Counted from the first letter of the stretch, positions 1-11,556 are shown. The stretch is 64,000 nucleotides of DNA from Gnetum montanum (GCA_015680685.1 MNCI01035139.1:82232-146231), one strand, 5' to 3'. The notes: generated by a model not told the origin, from the letters alone. Numbers and translations are program-made.

Positions 1-478
1 ATGGGATAATAGGTTTGTGTGGGCATGGAGGCTAATAGTGTGGTATGATTCTCCATGTTCTGATTGGGTTGCAAAGTCATCTTCTTCATCTTAAGGCTCT
101 AAGGGAGGTAGTTGTAAGGCTTGACTTCTAGCCATAAGAAGTTGGGATATGAGTTTATGATGATTTTCAGACAGTGGGATTAGCTGAAGGGATAAACTCT
201 CCTTTGTGGATGAATTCATATTCTCGTTTAGCTTCCCTCTCTACACGATCAATGGATAGGTTGGCTTGGATTTTGACATAGATAAAATTATACTGTTCGG
301 GTGTAAGAGTTGCATGAATGGGGCCTTTGCCCTGTAGCCTGAGGGATTGGCATGTAGGGCCTTGAGGATTTATGTGTTCAATAACGGTTATGGATTCCGT
401 AGCATTCACAGGTTTTGAAGCTTCAGCCCCAAATTCAGCAATTGGTAGTGTTACTGGGTTGACTTGGGAAGATTCCAT
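1..478 (-). pseudogene. Tat-type gag, N-terminal part (element C), running off the window
   Basis: Gag is the capsid/nucleocapsid precursor of an LTR retrotransposon. The ATG at 478 opens a frame that carries the motif TPEQYNFIYVKIQANL followed by a charged stretch. The same block occurs in the gag of element D (HEQYNFFCAKIEARI, near 55385) and in weaker form in B and E, so this is the same Tat-type family on the opposite strand. A stop near 167 is followed in another frame by sequence that matches D further on, so a frameshift lies there. An upstream in-frame extension to 712 overlaps the PBS and is probably not translated. The rest of the element lies left of the window. Confidence 0.6.
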
Positions 479-641
479 GATAAACGTGAATGGACTGCGG
501 TAGACAAATGGAGTTGGATCGCAAGCAGTTGTAGCATGGGGCGACACAAGCTCAGTGTGATCAATAGGGACAAGGAAACTCAAATGGAAAAGATGGATGA
601 GTTTTGATAGGTAGTGAGGTTTTAACCAATAACAAGAAAGT

Positions 642-660
642 GGCCCTCCTTCTAGCACCA
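642..660 (-). promoter_or_regulatory. Primer-binding site of element C
   Basis: Read on the minus strand, TGGTGCTAGAAGGAGGGCC starts 6 bases after the LTR end (...GGTACA). The same 19-mer, with small changes, follows the LTR of B, D, E and the nested Ty3 element. It should pair with the 3' end of a host tRNA ending in CCA; I cannot name the tRNA. Confidence 0.75.
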
Positions 661-1314
661 AAAAATGTACCGTCCTAAATCGTCGGTGTAAGGCTGGAAG
701 GGAAACAGACACCGAGAGATCGTCACGCAGCCACAGCTTATCCTGCCTTCACCTGAGGGCAACCTAGAAAACTAAATGAAGGTAGAGTGCCTTGGATGGT
801 TTGCATGTATATCAACCAAGAACTTCCCCGAGTGTAAGCTACGGCTAGCGCTAGGGTTATCGTAAATAGGATATAAACGGAATGTAAACAGTGATACGAA
901 ATGTAAATAAGGCATACTGAATTATGAATAAAGCATAAACAAAGTTATATTTGTAAAGCATAAATAGAACTAAACAATCTAAATGGGAGGCAATAATGAA
1001 CTGTATTATATTGTTTTAAAAAAATGTGCACCGGTCAAAGCATAGTTGCACAAGTGTGGATGGCAAGTCAAACGCCTAGCCTCGGAAAGATATGACACGA
1101 TGATGCGACAATGAAATGGGATAAACGTGAGAAGAACTTGGAAGCCAACAATCGGATGTGCTAAGCTCCCAAGGATTTGCAAGTTCTATCTTCCTTTAGA
1201 ATTGACAATCTCTCCAATCTTTTCCTCTTCCAATCTTCTTCTCCTTCTTTCCTCCTCTTTACTTGCTTTTGTTTTGCTTCTCTTGCCTCCTCTAGTTTGT
1301 GTGAAGTGATATGG

Positions 1315-1322
1315 TATTTATA
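1315..1322 (-). promoter_or_regulatory. TATA box in LTR of element C
   Basis: The minus strand reads CCCTATAAATACC here, a plant-type TATA box placed about 950 bases into the LTR, comparable with the TATAAATA boxes in the other Tat LTRs (3714, 32455, 59659). Confidence 0.55.
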
Positions 1323-1619
1323 GGGTTGGGCTAGGGTTTGGCTAGGGTTTTCTTTGACCAGGTTCAATGTATTTTACAATTTTTGGGTCATTCAAGCCCA
1401 TAAAAAAATACAAATTAGAAAGAAAAGCCCCCAAGCGATAAAAAAAAATTTAAAAAATTTAAAAAGATTAGCTCCAACTCTAGCCCGCTTGGAAAAATTA
1501 TATTTCTTCTTTTTCTTTCTGCTAAATATTTGGCCTGATTTTGCATGGGCTTTCATATCCCTTTTCCATTTTATAGATTTCTTGAAAAAGAAAATCAAGA
1601 AGGATTAACACTGCCTCGC

Positions 1620-2180
1620 TTGTCTAGCATCCAGTGTGACTTGTAGTGTGACCTGAAGTGTGACCTCCAAAACTTGCAATTTTGGGCTGAAATCTGAAAT
1701 TTCTGAAGGCTGGGACCCATAGTTATCAATAGTGGACCTTGAGGACGACTTACAACCTTAAAATAAAGTCATTTTGGCTCAGTTTTAGGGCTTTAAAAAT
1801 TGTTGACGCTGATCCTTACGCTGTGCAGCATCTGAAAAAGTAACCCCAGCGTCACCAAGTTAAAATGGCACATTTAAGGCCCAAATCTTGATTTTTTGGA
1901 GGCTCGAAGCTACTGGGGACCTTGGTGAAGGTCATGGGGGGTCCTTGTGCTTGATTTTGGCCTATTTGAACTCAATTTCGAGGCTCCAAAAGTTGGTGAC
2001 ATTGATCCTTACGCTGTGCAGCATATGAAAAAGTAACCAAAGTGTACTTAGCCAAAACCAAACATTTTGAACTTGAAAATTTTGATTCTGGATGCTGGAA
2101 GTTGGTGCATTCTCCTGTGGGCCCCAAGGGGACCTTTCTTATTCAATCATAGACCATCGGGGGCTATTTCGGAGGCCTCC
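1620..2180. repeat. Degenerate tandem repeat inside LTR C (period about 190)
   Basis: The string GATCCTTACGCTGTGCAGCA occurs near 1811 and again near 2002, in each case followed by TGAAAAAGTAACC and a related tail. A third, weaker copy appears to precede them. This looks like local duplication in the U3 part of the LTR. Confidence 0.5.
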
Positions 2181-2271
2181 AAGTTTGGTCACGCTGTACT
2201 CATGTTGGGAAATAGCATGACTTAGCTTGATTCTTGTCTAAAAGTGCTAGGCCAAAATTAGTGGTGTTTCA

Positions 2272-2709
2272 CACCTATCGTACAACAACAAGGTTTTTCG
2301 CAAAGGAACATGGCAAAACAACAAAAGAAATGCGTAAAGGAGCAAAATCTCAAGAAAAAACGCATGCCCAAAACAAATGGCACATGAGCTGTTTCGGAAC
2401 GACCATCTCTAAGCATTCCGATGAGAGGTCAGACATCTGCAAAAGAAATATGCCCATGCATATCAACTCCCTCACAAGAATTCTAACAAGGGACTACACT
2501 ATGCAACATCTTTCCCCTCATGAAACTATCCCCGTAGATCCACCTTTTTCACTTCCCCTACACGACTATCCTAGCACTTTCAAGCATAGCTAAGCAACAT
2601 CTCGACAATTATTAAAGAGCGATGTTAACATCTTGTTGATCATGGTTTTTTGTAGTCTTTGTCAATGTCTCTCGGGCCCATCATCCAGATGTTGACAAAG
2701 AGGGGATAT
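2272..2709 (+). mobile_element. 3' internal end of a Tat-type copy, with polypurine tract
   Basis: The segment matches 31024-31432, the untranslated 3' end of element B just before its 3' LTR, so it is the 3' end of a Tat-type element lying directly before an LTR. A purine run AAAGAGGGG at about 2698-2706 precedes the LTR start TGAAACACC and is a good polypurine tract. The matching place before the right LTR of B has lost about 30 bases including this tract. Element C interrupts the segment at 2271. Confidence 0.65.
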
Positions 2710-3743
2710 TGAAACACCATAAAATTTCAAGGTATTCTTGCTTCACCAAGGTCTTGGAACTGAGGCGAGCATTTCCACAAGTGTAGCCTCATGACAGTTT
2801 AGTAGGAAGTGGATGCAATAAGGTTAGACTATCCAATCTAACAAATTTTCTATCTCCAGAGCTGATAGGCCCGATGAACTCTCTGGCCTGCCCACCTAGA
2901 CAATTCACTTGGCTATCAGTCTAACCAGAAACTATGCTAGGAGTTGTCGGTGGTGCTCAGAATGGGAAAAATAGTTCGGCAAGTTTTCCAGTAAAGAAGT
3001 CCGCTACTCTGCATAACATACCAGGCCTTCAGAAGATCGATAAAGCATCCCAGTTTCAGTAAGATGTTTGCGCAAGGCAAAGTCAAAATTCAGCCAAAAC
3101 ATGATGCTATGCTACATAGCGTAGCAAGGGCGAAACATGCGAGGACCCCTTTGCCAAACCATTTCAAAGAAAGAACTACATCCAACAGCATTGTGGCTTC
3201 CAAAGCTACTCTTTCACAATTAGCTCTTAGACCACAAGCAAAGTTTTCTCATGAAACATCGTAATTTTAATAGAAATGCAAGTTACATTGGCTACTACAC
3301 TATGATACACTACATAGCATAGCAAATATGCGCATCACTAAAAATGCTCCAAAGGTTATGCCAATGTACACCAAGACTTTTAGCAAAAGCTAGTGGTTCC
3401 AAGAAAATATTTTGTTTAAACCTATGGCTATGCCGCACTACACTACATAGCATAGCACAGTGTAGCAAGTAGCTACACTACTCCAATATGCTACGCTGGA
3501 CAGCATAGCACAGCGTAGCGAGCTGCTACGCTACTTCATTTCTGCTTGCACTATTAGCTCACTGGATTCCAACATCTCTAACTTCAACAACATGGTTGCA
3601 GCATAACAAGTTCACAGCCGATGTTTCACATCTACGCAATTTGGGCACATCAGCATCTTGTAAGGTCTAGAACACATGGCACCTAAACCATGTTTCTCGC
3701 CTGCTCCTAGCCCTATAAATACCCCAATGAACAACATTCAAGG
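2710..3743 (+). mobile_element. Tat-type LTR, first part (5' LTR of element B, split by an insertion)
   Basis: This matches the right LTR of B at 31433-32490. It begins TGAAACACC and carries a TATA box at 3714-3721 (CCCTATAAATACCCC). The last five bases, CAAGG (3739-3743), are the target duplication of the nested Ty3 element, and the LTR resumes at 15489. Without the insertion it would be about 1,616 bp, against 1,634 bp for the right LTR. Because Tat 3' internal sequence lies directly upstream, this LTR also acts as the 3' LTR of a neighbouring copy. Confidence 0.75.
3290..3540. repeat. TAGCRTAGC hairpin-like array in the B 5' LTR
   Basis: The stretch is dense in the 5-bp step TAGCR (CATAGCATAGCAC, CAGCGTAGCGAGC) and in its reverse complement (GCTACGCT), so inverted repeats can fold into hairpins. 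The matching part of the right LTR (32020-32275) has the same arrangement. It lies upstream of the TATA box, within U3. Confidence 0.7.
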
Positions 3744-5047
3744 TGTTGGCGACCATTTGGGATGCGACTGCCAACGAGTGTCCTTGAACAGGATTTAGGT
3801 GCCTGCTGGTCTTTGGCAACACCAAGGCCCAGATACCTCTAAATAAACTCAGTAGTTAATGTGAGTATGTGTTTGAAATCTTGCGGCATGCGGTTGTGAG
3901 AAATGTAACGATTGCATTGTGTGTAAACTACAAATGACTTACTTTAAAGAGATTCAGCCAACTTTGCCAAGTACTGTGAGTTGTTAAAAATTTCTTATTT
4001 TGTTCAACTCCCTAGTCTACGCGGTCCTTATACTTGTAACAAATAAAATTTTGCAAAAACATTTGAGCACAACTCCGCAATCTACTCCTAATTTTCCCAA
4101 GAGAAAGAGATAGTTCAACAAGAAAACTAGAAATAGAGTAAGATTCGATGGAAATAAACAGAAAAGAAAAGAAAGCAGATTTGTATAAACCTCAAATATT
4201 TAAACAAGGTAAAATGACACGAGTAAACACTTCACAATAAAGCTATCCCAAATTCAATATCTACGAATTTTTCAAACTTCCAAGGCTCAAACAAGACATA
4301 TCTTCAAGACAATCCTACTATGCTACCAAAAATTGCTGCGTAAACTATCACTTACGAGACTCCATTTTGGCTAGATAATAGATGTCAACGATTGTATTCA
4401 AACAGAACCTTTAAAAGACTTGACAATTTCTGATTGAAAAACCACGAGAATTCACTTTAAGGATAAAAAGAAGCTATTCTGGTCCCATCAAAATACCAAA
4501 GATTTTCTGAACCCTCTCGACTACTGAATTGTTCAACGGCGTGACTACAAACAGAGGCTCTCTTACAACAATCTCAATAGCAATTCCCACATGTTGCACA
4601 ATAACAAAATTTACTACTAAAATGCTCTTAAGGCTTTTAAACACAAGCACTTCTATGGCAAAATTTTATTAGAATTTTCCATTGGGCAACAAGAACAGTA
4701 AGAGCAATCTAAAAATCCCAAAATTACTTGCCAAGGATGATACTATCTAAACCACTAGCTAAACAATTTAAACAAAACAAAAAATGAAATGCATAACTCA
4801 CAGGACCATGACAAAGAGGCTGAAATCTTTACTCTAGCAAGCCATCTTGCAAGCAATCGTTCACAATTTCTTTACAAAGCTCTTCTCAAGACCTCAAGTA
4901 TGTCTCCGAGTGAGAGCCCAAGTGTGATCCCAATGTCTTCTCAAAAGTGTGATGTATGAGACCTCCCAAAAGTCCTAAAAAATTGAGATTCCAATTGAGA
5001 TTCTTCCTTCTTCTTTCCCCCCTTTTTTTCTTTTGGCCTTTGAAGCC

Positions 5048-5055
5048 TTTTTATA
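5048..5055 (-). promoter_or_regulatory. TATA box in the 3' LTR of the nested Ty3 element
   Basis: The minus strand reads CCCTATAAAAAGGC. It falls inside the 775-bp block that is absent from the 5' LTR (13257-15488), so the copy that should drive transcription lacks it. Confidence 0.5.
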
Positions 5056-5583
5056 GGGTTCAAAGGTAGGTAGGGAAGTTACATATTCAAAAATATCTCA
5101 GAAATATCTCACCTAACTTTTCTCCCAAGTAACTTGGCCAACCAATTAGAAGATTACTTGCCCAACAAGCTAGGAGGAAGTTATGTAGTTAGGGAGTTAG
5201 GAAGTTATACATAAAATTAGGAGAATTTTATGCTATTAAATGTAATGTGAGATTTAAAATATCAATATTGCAAATATTTTTTTGAGGGTAGTAACTTATA
5301 TGTTTTAAAATTATATTTGATGACTTGGGATAATTGAAGGCAATTTTTAAAACCAAGGCCTCACACTATGGGTACTTCACACTATGGATATATATCTATC
5401 TATATATATATGTATATATATGTTGGTTAATTTGGTTAATTTGTTAAATATTTTAACCATCCTATGATTTGAGTGGAAGTAATCAAATAATTTTATATAC
5501 ATCTTGATGAAAACGGCAGAGTTATGGCTTTAAACGATTTTTCTTGTCTCTCCTGTAAATCGCGTAGATGCTCAATCACAGTT

Positions 5584-6178
5584 CTAGGACAATGGTGTAA
5601 TCGGCTGGTTCATTTTCTTCTTCCTCTTTTCCCTGCACAAAACCTGTAAGAACCAACACATGTTCGAATCAAGATTCAAAGTGCCATATCGACCAAAACC
5701 GTATGTTTGAACTGCCACCGCACAATAAGGCCTTGCAAAATCATAACTGACGACCACCGCGGGAGAAGGCTCTGCAACTGCATCTGGCTCTGTCGTCACG
5801 TGGTGTGATGTTAAATCACTAGAGGAGAAGGATTTTTCTTGAAGAACAACACGCTGAACATACTGTCCCAAACAGAGGGTTTCGATTGCTAGAGATTTTT
5901 TGTTTTGTTCCCCCCCAAACTGTTTAGGGCTTCCTGGATTTTTTGTTTTTGTTTGTCTCCGCCATTGTCATTGATTGCCAAAATTTGGGCCAATGTTTTG
6001 CGGATCTACATCCGGCGAATCCGCAGGAACCTTTTGCGTTGTAGCCTGCACAATGGAAACCGCTACGGCCTGCAAACTTAACAGCAAATCGGGGTTTCAA
6101 CAGGGCGTGAGCCCTTTCTCCATGTATTTTGCAAATGAGGGTTTAAAATTCTTTTTAACAATAATATCCCTGCTTTAG
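5584..6178. other. Divergent ORF pair inside the LTR, possible captured gene pieces
   Basis: A minus-strand frame (5871-5584, about 95 aa, with VVVSYDFARPYCAVAVQTYG) and a plus-strand frame (5975-6178, 67 aa, with METATACKLNSKSGFQQG) point away from a 100-base centre containing T-rich and C-rich runs. The plus frame is rich in Ser, Ala and Lys with few acidic residues, like an organelle targeting peptide. Both frames recur in the other LTR (14345-14640 and 14737-14940). The differences are mostly transitions that look neutral. No family is recognised. Confidence 0.35.
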
Positions 6179-6424
6179 TAAAGATGTCCATCTGCGCCAG
6201 GGTGAATATCTTGGCGGGTGGTGTTAAACATTTTCTGTGGCATGCATTTTCTAGGGAAAACGTAGTCTTCCTTTACCTTTACTATTATTAACCTTATTGT
6301 TGTGATCAGCAGGTATAGTATACGGTGGATGTTGGTCTTCCTTTCCTCTACATAATCTCAAAAACAATGGAGGCGTTGTTGGTTTTTATTTAATTAAATT
6401 TTTTGCTACGTTTCAAATGTTATC

Positions 6425-7437
6425 TTAAGTATAACCGGGTTTGACAACTGGGATCTGCAACTTAGTGCTTTTCACATGAATAACATACTTCCTTCCTTGC
6501 TATAGAACTAGCCTCTGATTTTTAATAAAGGAATAATCTGGCACCTTTATCTTATATCCAGAAGGCTTCAACATCAAATTCTTTACCATTGAATCAATCT
6601 TCTAAAAACACCCATCAACCCTCAACACTAAAGTTTTAAATTTACTTGTAAATTTACAACCATAGATTCCTCCAATTTTGAATAAAATATTTCAACTGTT
6701 CCATGGAATGGCCAAATGTGCCAACATTTCTGCCCCCTTAAAATCTTAAAGAAACTTGTGCAATTCTACTTCAAAACTAAAACATCCTGAAATTTTCATT
6801 GAATTTTTACATTCAAGAAGAAATCTTTTTTGAGGAAAATTTCCATTTAACATAAGGTGAGATGGGAAAAAAACCTCATTCCTAGGAAAAATAATAAATT
6901 GTACATCATCAAGTCCTTCATGGACTATTCTTGGGTTGGAAACTGAATTGTGAGGGTTACCCTAGGAGGAATCCTCATCTCTCTAACTGTTTCATAAGAG
7001 ATTTCTGATGTGATGAAGGTGGTCCTGTTGCTCTCTAGCTTGGTGGAGCTCTCATCTTGATCTACTGGAGACTTCTCTTCAACACTTTTCTCCTTTTGCT
7101 TTTTGGATGAGCTCTTTTGTTCTTCTCCATTAAGTCCTTCATTTTCCTCTCGGAAGACAAAAGATTCTCCCCATCCCCATGATGATTCTTCATAGTTTGG
7201 TGGCTCTTCTCCTTTTTCTTCTTCTTTGGAACAATCTTAATATTGCCCCCAAACATTGGACTCTATATCCAAACCTCTAGTAAGAAAAGAAAATTCATCG
7301 GATAGCCAAGCCATAAAAGGGCATTCCTTTGGAGCTCAACAAGATCTAGCCTTTAGATAAGCCTTCAATATATGCTCAGGGCAACATCCCATCACATATG
7401 AAATAAAAGACTTTTTCATTACTCTCTCAAACTCCAT
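6425..7437 (-). pseudogene. Extra ORF after integrase, reading across the PPT into the 3' LTR
   Basis: The ATG at 7437 lies about 370 bases downstream of INT. The first part (MEFERVMKKSFISYVMGCC..., then a Glu/Ser/Lys-rich stretch, about 7300-7020) is open except for a TGA and a TAA. After a frame change near 7000 the frame continues (GLDDVQFIIFPRNEVFF..., FKGAEMLAHLAIPW..., KNLMLKPSGYKIKVPDYSF) through the polypurine tract and about 300 bases into the LTR to a TAA at 6425-6427, broken by four in-frame stops, three of them TAA or TAG. About 335 codons in total. Its position matches that of env-like or accessory ORFs of plant Ty3 elements, but I recognise no family and see no clear membrane segment. 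Confidence 0.5.
6727..6739 (-). promoter_or_regulatory. Polypurine tract of the nested Ty3 element
   Basis: The minus strand reads AAGGGGGCAGAAA, ending exactly at the LTR start TGTTGGCAC. It would prime plus-strand DNA synthesis. It also lies inside the reading frame of the extra ORF. Confidence 0.75.
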
Positions 7438-7804
7438 TAGCTCTCTCTAACCTTCACTACCTAACTTGAATTAAAAGATGATGAAATCTTAAGCAATCTA
7501 ACCATCCTTTTATAGGTACTAAAATGTTTAACTTCCATCCAAGTGTCTTCAACCAAGCTTCCTTCTTTCTAGGCATTCAAACCATTTGTCACAATCCTCA
7601 CTAAGTGGTGGATGAGTCACCTTCCCAACTTGTCAAACTTGTAGAATTCCACTTGTTTTACTTGTAGGCTTCCACTTGCCTCATTTGAAGGAAAGATAAT
7701 GTTCCAAATATAAAAAGCATAATTAAATATAATAATGGACACTATACTCCTAGTAATATTTACATGATACTATATACATATATTATTTTTGTGAAATGAC
7801 ATCT
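7438..7804. other. Spacer between INT and the extra ORF
   Basis: AT-rich sequence with no convincing frame on either strand. I see nothing else in it. Confidence 0.5.
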
Positions 7805-8835
7805 TCAAGTTGTATGCAATTGTTCCAAATAATGTTTTATATGCAAAAAATTATATGGAAATTGCAATTCCATGCCATCCAAGGTTGATAATTTGTAAGT
7901 ATCCTCTGACATTTGCTTTGTGATCTGAAAGGGACCAATCCATGTCGGTGTAAACTTATTTGGTTTCTTCATATTTCACAATAGGACAAGGTCTCCTATC
8001 TTGAAAGTTCTTTTCAAAGCATTTTTATCAAACCATCTTTTAACTTGTGAGGTATTTTGTAACAAATTATCCCTTGCTTTATCTACTTCAGCTTCTCTTT
8101 TAATAAGCAAAGTCATGAAACTTCTATCTTTATCAGTCCTTTCACTATATCTTTGTACAAATTCAGAAGCTGAGTTTATAATCTTGTTTGTAATTCTTGC
8201 TAGCAAACCATAGCTAAATTATATGGTGATGTCCCAATAGCTTTCTTAAATCTAATTCGATCTAACCATAATGTCGATTGTAGATAATCAATCCAATTCC
8301 TTGGATTCCCATCCACCGATTTCTTGATATAAGTGATAAGCTTTTTATTAGTGGATTCTGCTAGGCCATTTCCTTGAGGATAATAATTTGATGAGGAAAA
8401 TAAGAAAATAGATCTTTCAGATGCCCATCTGATAAACTCTTCGGATTTGAAGGCGGGTCCATTGTCTGACACTAACACTCCGGGTACACCAAATCTACTT
8501 AGAATGTAGTTAATCACGTTTGATGATGAACTTCCTCTTAGAGCTTTTACTTCAGACCATTTAGTGAAATAATCAGTAGCTGTGAGAATAAACTTGTGTC
8601 CAGCTCCTGAAGGAGTAATTGTACCAATAAAATCCAAACCTCATTGCTGAAATGGTCTATCTACAACTACTGGCTTTATAGGGGCTCTAGCCCTTTTAAT
8701 CTTGGGCCCATGAATTTGACATTTATAGCATTTTTGAATCTTTGAACTAATGTCTTGATACATGGAAGGCCAGTAATAACCATATCGAAGTATATGTTGC
8801 ATAGTTGATTTAGGGGATTCATAAAATAGAATCAA
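7805..8835 (-). pseudogene. Integrase of the nested Ty3 element
   Basis: Integrase inserts the cDNA into the host chromosome. From the N-terminus: the HHCC region with CYKCQIHGP (about 8735-8700), the catalytic core with MDFIGTI (8637 on), VSDNGPAF and GNGLAESTNK supplying the D, D and E, and a C-terminal part with GDLVLL, WIGPFQI and a TGA stop at 7805-7807. The D-D-E triad looks intact. Breaks: stops near 8640 and 8200 and a TGA after GDLVLL. No chromodomain is seen after the core. Confidence 0.8.
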
Positions 8836-8886
8836 ATGATCATGAAATTGTTCTAAGATGAAACTAATTTGATCATTATGAACACA

Positions 8887-10470
8887 TTACAATAAAACTC
8901 CCCGAAAATCCTTTCTATATAATATACCATCTTTAACAACAAATCTTCGTGCTCTTTTGAAGAAAGCTCTCTTTTGACTTGCAGTTAAATTATTTGGGAT
9001 TTTTCTTATACTAAGAAATTTAAAAATCTCATCATACCAATTCTCTTCATGGGTGTCAAGTGTACATACTTCATCTTCTTTAGTCATTAACTTGGCTAAT
9101 CCCATTCCCTTAATTGTCTTGCATATTTCCAATGAAAATTTGAAACTTTGCAACTTAATAAGCCATTTTCCTCTTTTCAATCCAATCTCATTTTGGGATA
9201 AGAATCGCTTGACTGCAGGTTCAATTAGCATAATGTGAACTAATGAACTCTCCAAATAATATTTAAAATGCTGAAGTGCCTTGATGACTGCGAAAGCTTG
9301 TTTCTCAAGGTCTGAGTAATTTAACTCTGAACCTTTCAACTAATACCAAAAAAATCCAATTGGTTCATCCTGACCTTCGCTATCCTTTTTTGTTAAAACA
9401 ACAGCAATAGAATCATTTGAAGAAAATGAGTATAACCAAAAATCTTCTTTAAGCCTAGGCTTTACCAAATATGGAGCCTCTTGTATAGTCTTTTTGATTT
9501 CTGATAAAGCTCTTTCTGATTCTGGTGTTTTCTCTACTTGGACATCCTTTTTTAACATATGCATCAAAGGTTTGGTGATTTCGGTAAACCCGGGGATGAA
9601 CTTTTTCACAAAGTTTATCTTCCCAAAGAAAGATCTAAGAGATTTCTTACTTGTGGGATGCTCAATATTTTGGACTGCTTGAATTCGGGAATTGTCTATG
9701 AAAATTCCTTCTTGACATATCACGTGGCCTAATAAACTTCCAGATTTAACCCCAAAGATACACTTCTTAGGATTTAATAAAATACCAAACTCACGACATC
9801 TGTCAAAAACTTGCTAGAGATGATTAATATGATCTTATTTTTTCTTTGAAAATATTGTAATATTATCCAAATAAACCACCACGAATTTGCCTAATAAATC
9901 CTTGAATGCTAAATCCATTGCTCTTTGAAAAGTAGCTCCAGCATTTGACAATCCAAATGGCATTCTTTGATAAGCAAAAGTTCCCCATTTGGTGATAAAT
10001 GATGTTTTGTATCTATCATTCTTATCTACGACGATTTGATTATAACCTGAGAAACTGTTTAAGAAAGAATATGCTTAACAACCTGAGACTTTAATCAGCA
10101 TCTCATCAATTCTTGGAAGTGGATACTTATCCTTTTTTGAAGCATCATTCAGATTTCTAAAGTCTACACAAAGTCTTATATCACCATTTTTCTTTCTCAC
10201 TAGAACAAGGTTAGCAAGTCATGTAGAATATTGTACTAGATATATGATTTGTGCTTGCAACAACTTCTTGATTTCAGCTTCCATAGCTGGTTCAAATGAT
10301 GGATTAAATTTCCTTTGTTTTTGCTTGACTGTTTTGCAACCTTCTGTTAAAGGGATCTTATGTGTCATCACATCTTTCCTAAAAGCTTTAAGATCATCAT
10401 AAGACCAAGCAAAATTGCCCAAATTATTCCTTAGACATGACAATAGGTCTCGCTTGAAATTCGAATCTCT
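8887..10470 (-). pseudogene. Reverse transcriptase and RNase H of the nested Ty3 element
   Basis: RT-RNH copies the element RNA into DNA. The upstream RT motifs (PLTEGCKTVKQKQRKF near 10340, then a VRKKNGDIRLCVDFRN-like block near 10200-10120) are followed by FSGYNQI and VVYLDNITIF near 9865. The catalytic YLDD has become YLDN (9862-9864, G-to-A). The connection reads ICQEGIFIDNSRIQAVQNI (9720). RNase H carries NYSDLEKQAFAVIKALQHFKYYL (about 9320). Stops at 10078 and 9340 and frame changes break it. Confidence 0.8.
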
Positions 10471-10524
10471 TTCAATTATAACATTCAACATCTTTGGCAT
10501 CTTGTCTAATCCAAAATTCACTAC

Positions 10525-11344
10525 NNNNNNNNNNNNNNNNNNNNNNNNNNNNNNNNNNNNNNNNNNNNNNNNNNNNNNNNNNNNNNNNNNNNNNNNNNNN
10601 NNNNNNNNNNNNNNNNNNNNNNNNNNNNNNNNNNNNNNNNNNNNNNNNNNNNNNNNNNNNNNNNNNNNNNNNNNNNNNNNNNNNNNNNNNNNNNNNNNNN
10701 NNNNNNNNNNNNNNNNNNNNNNNNNNNNNNNNNNNNNNNNNNNNNNNNNNNNNNNNNNNNNNNNNNNNNNNNNNNNNNNNNNNNNNNNNNNNNNNNNNNN
10801 NNNNNNNNNNNNNNNNNNNNNNNNNNNNNNNNNNNNNNNNNNNNNNNNNNNNNNNNNNNNNNNNNNNNNNNNNNNNNNNNNNNNNNNNNNNNNNNNNNNN
10901 NNNNNNNNNNNNNNNNNNNNNNNNNNNNNNNNNNNNNNNNNNNNNNNNNNNNNNNNNNNNNNNNNNNNNNNNNNNNNNNNNNNNNNNNNNNNNNNNNNNN
11001 NNNNNNNNNNNNNNNNNNNNNNNNNNNNNNNNNNNNNNNNNNNNNNNNNNNNNNNNNNNNNNNNNNNNNNNNNNNNNNNNNNNNNNNNNNNNNNNNNNNN
11101 NNNNNNNNNNNNNNNNNNNNNNNNNNNNNNNNNNNNNNNNNNNNNNNNNNNNNNNNNNNNNNNNNNNNNNNNNNNNNNNNNNNNNNNNNNNNNNNNNNNN
11201 NNNNNNNNNNNNNNNNNNNNNNNNNNNNNNNNNNNNNNNNNNNNNNNNNNNNNNNNNNNNNNNNNNNNNNNNNNNNNNNNNNNNNNNNNNNNNNNNNNNN
11301 NNNNNNNNNNNNNNNNNNNNNNNNNNNNNNNNNNNNNNNNNNNN
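10525..11344. other. Assembly gap of 820 N
   Basis: Undetermined bases between protease and RT of the nested element. All frames crossing it are meaningless. By order of domains it should hold the PR C-terminus and the PR-RT linker. Confidence 0.99.
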
Positions 11345-11556
11345 ACTCTACTTTTATCCACTTGAACAATCTTTCTATTTGATTTTTCAGGGATTAAACC
11401 AAGTTTCTTACATATAGATAATGGCATTATAGTAGACGTAGCTCCGGAATCAACCAAACAATTGTGTAAGAATTTATCATTTAATTTCATTGTCAAAAGG
11501 AAAGGAGGAGCTTCCTTGTCATACGAAGTCCTTAACTTTTCATCATTATTAGACAC
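11345..11556 (-). pseudogene. Aspartic protease N-terminal part of the nested Ty3 element
   Basis: The protease cleaves the gag-pol polyprotein. LHNCLVDSGATSTIMPLSICKKLGL contains the D-S-G-A catalytic signature and the downstream hydrophobic segment. The remainder is lost in the gap. It is in the same polyprotein as the gag upstream. Confidence 0.8.

Larger units (their letters stand above)
667..2271 (-). mobile_element. 5' LTR of minus-strand Tat-type element C
   Basis: On the minus strand the segment begins TGAAACACC at 2271, the same start as the Tat LTRs at 2710, 31433 and 53426, and ends ...GGTACA at 667, six bases before the PBS. Its length of about 1.6 kb matches the other Tat LTRs (1.5-1.7 kb). 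It is inserted directly next to CACCTATC (2272), a point that is uninterrupted in the related copy near 31026. The far end and target duplication are outside the window. Confidence 0.7.
3744..6726 (-). mobile_element. 3' LTR of the nested Ty3 element (2,983 bp)
   Basis: This aligns along its length with 13257-15488. Bases 4395-5169 are missing from the other LTR. It is very long for a plant LTR. On the minus strand the polypurine tract directly precedes TGTTGGCAC. A TATA-like TATAAAAA lies at 5048-5055. The U3 part encodes the end of the extra ORF and a pair of divergent ORFs. Confidence 0.85.

Noticed and set aside
1127-1608. Short Leu/Ser- or Lys/Phe-rich frames
   Set aside because: Low-complexity T-, A- and CT-rich LTR sequence; no motif and no partner.
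10219-11556. Very long frames on both strands across 10219-11556
   Set aside because: They run through the 820-N gap; only the ends (protease, RT linker) are real sequence.
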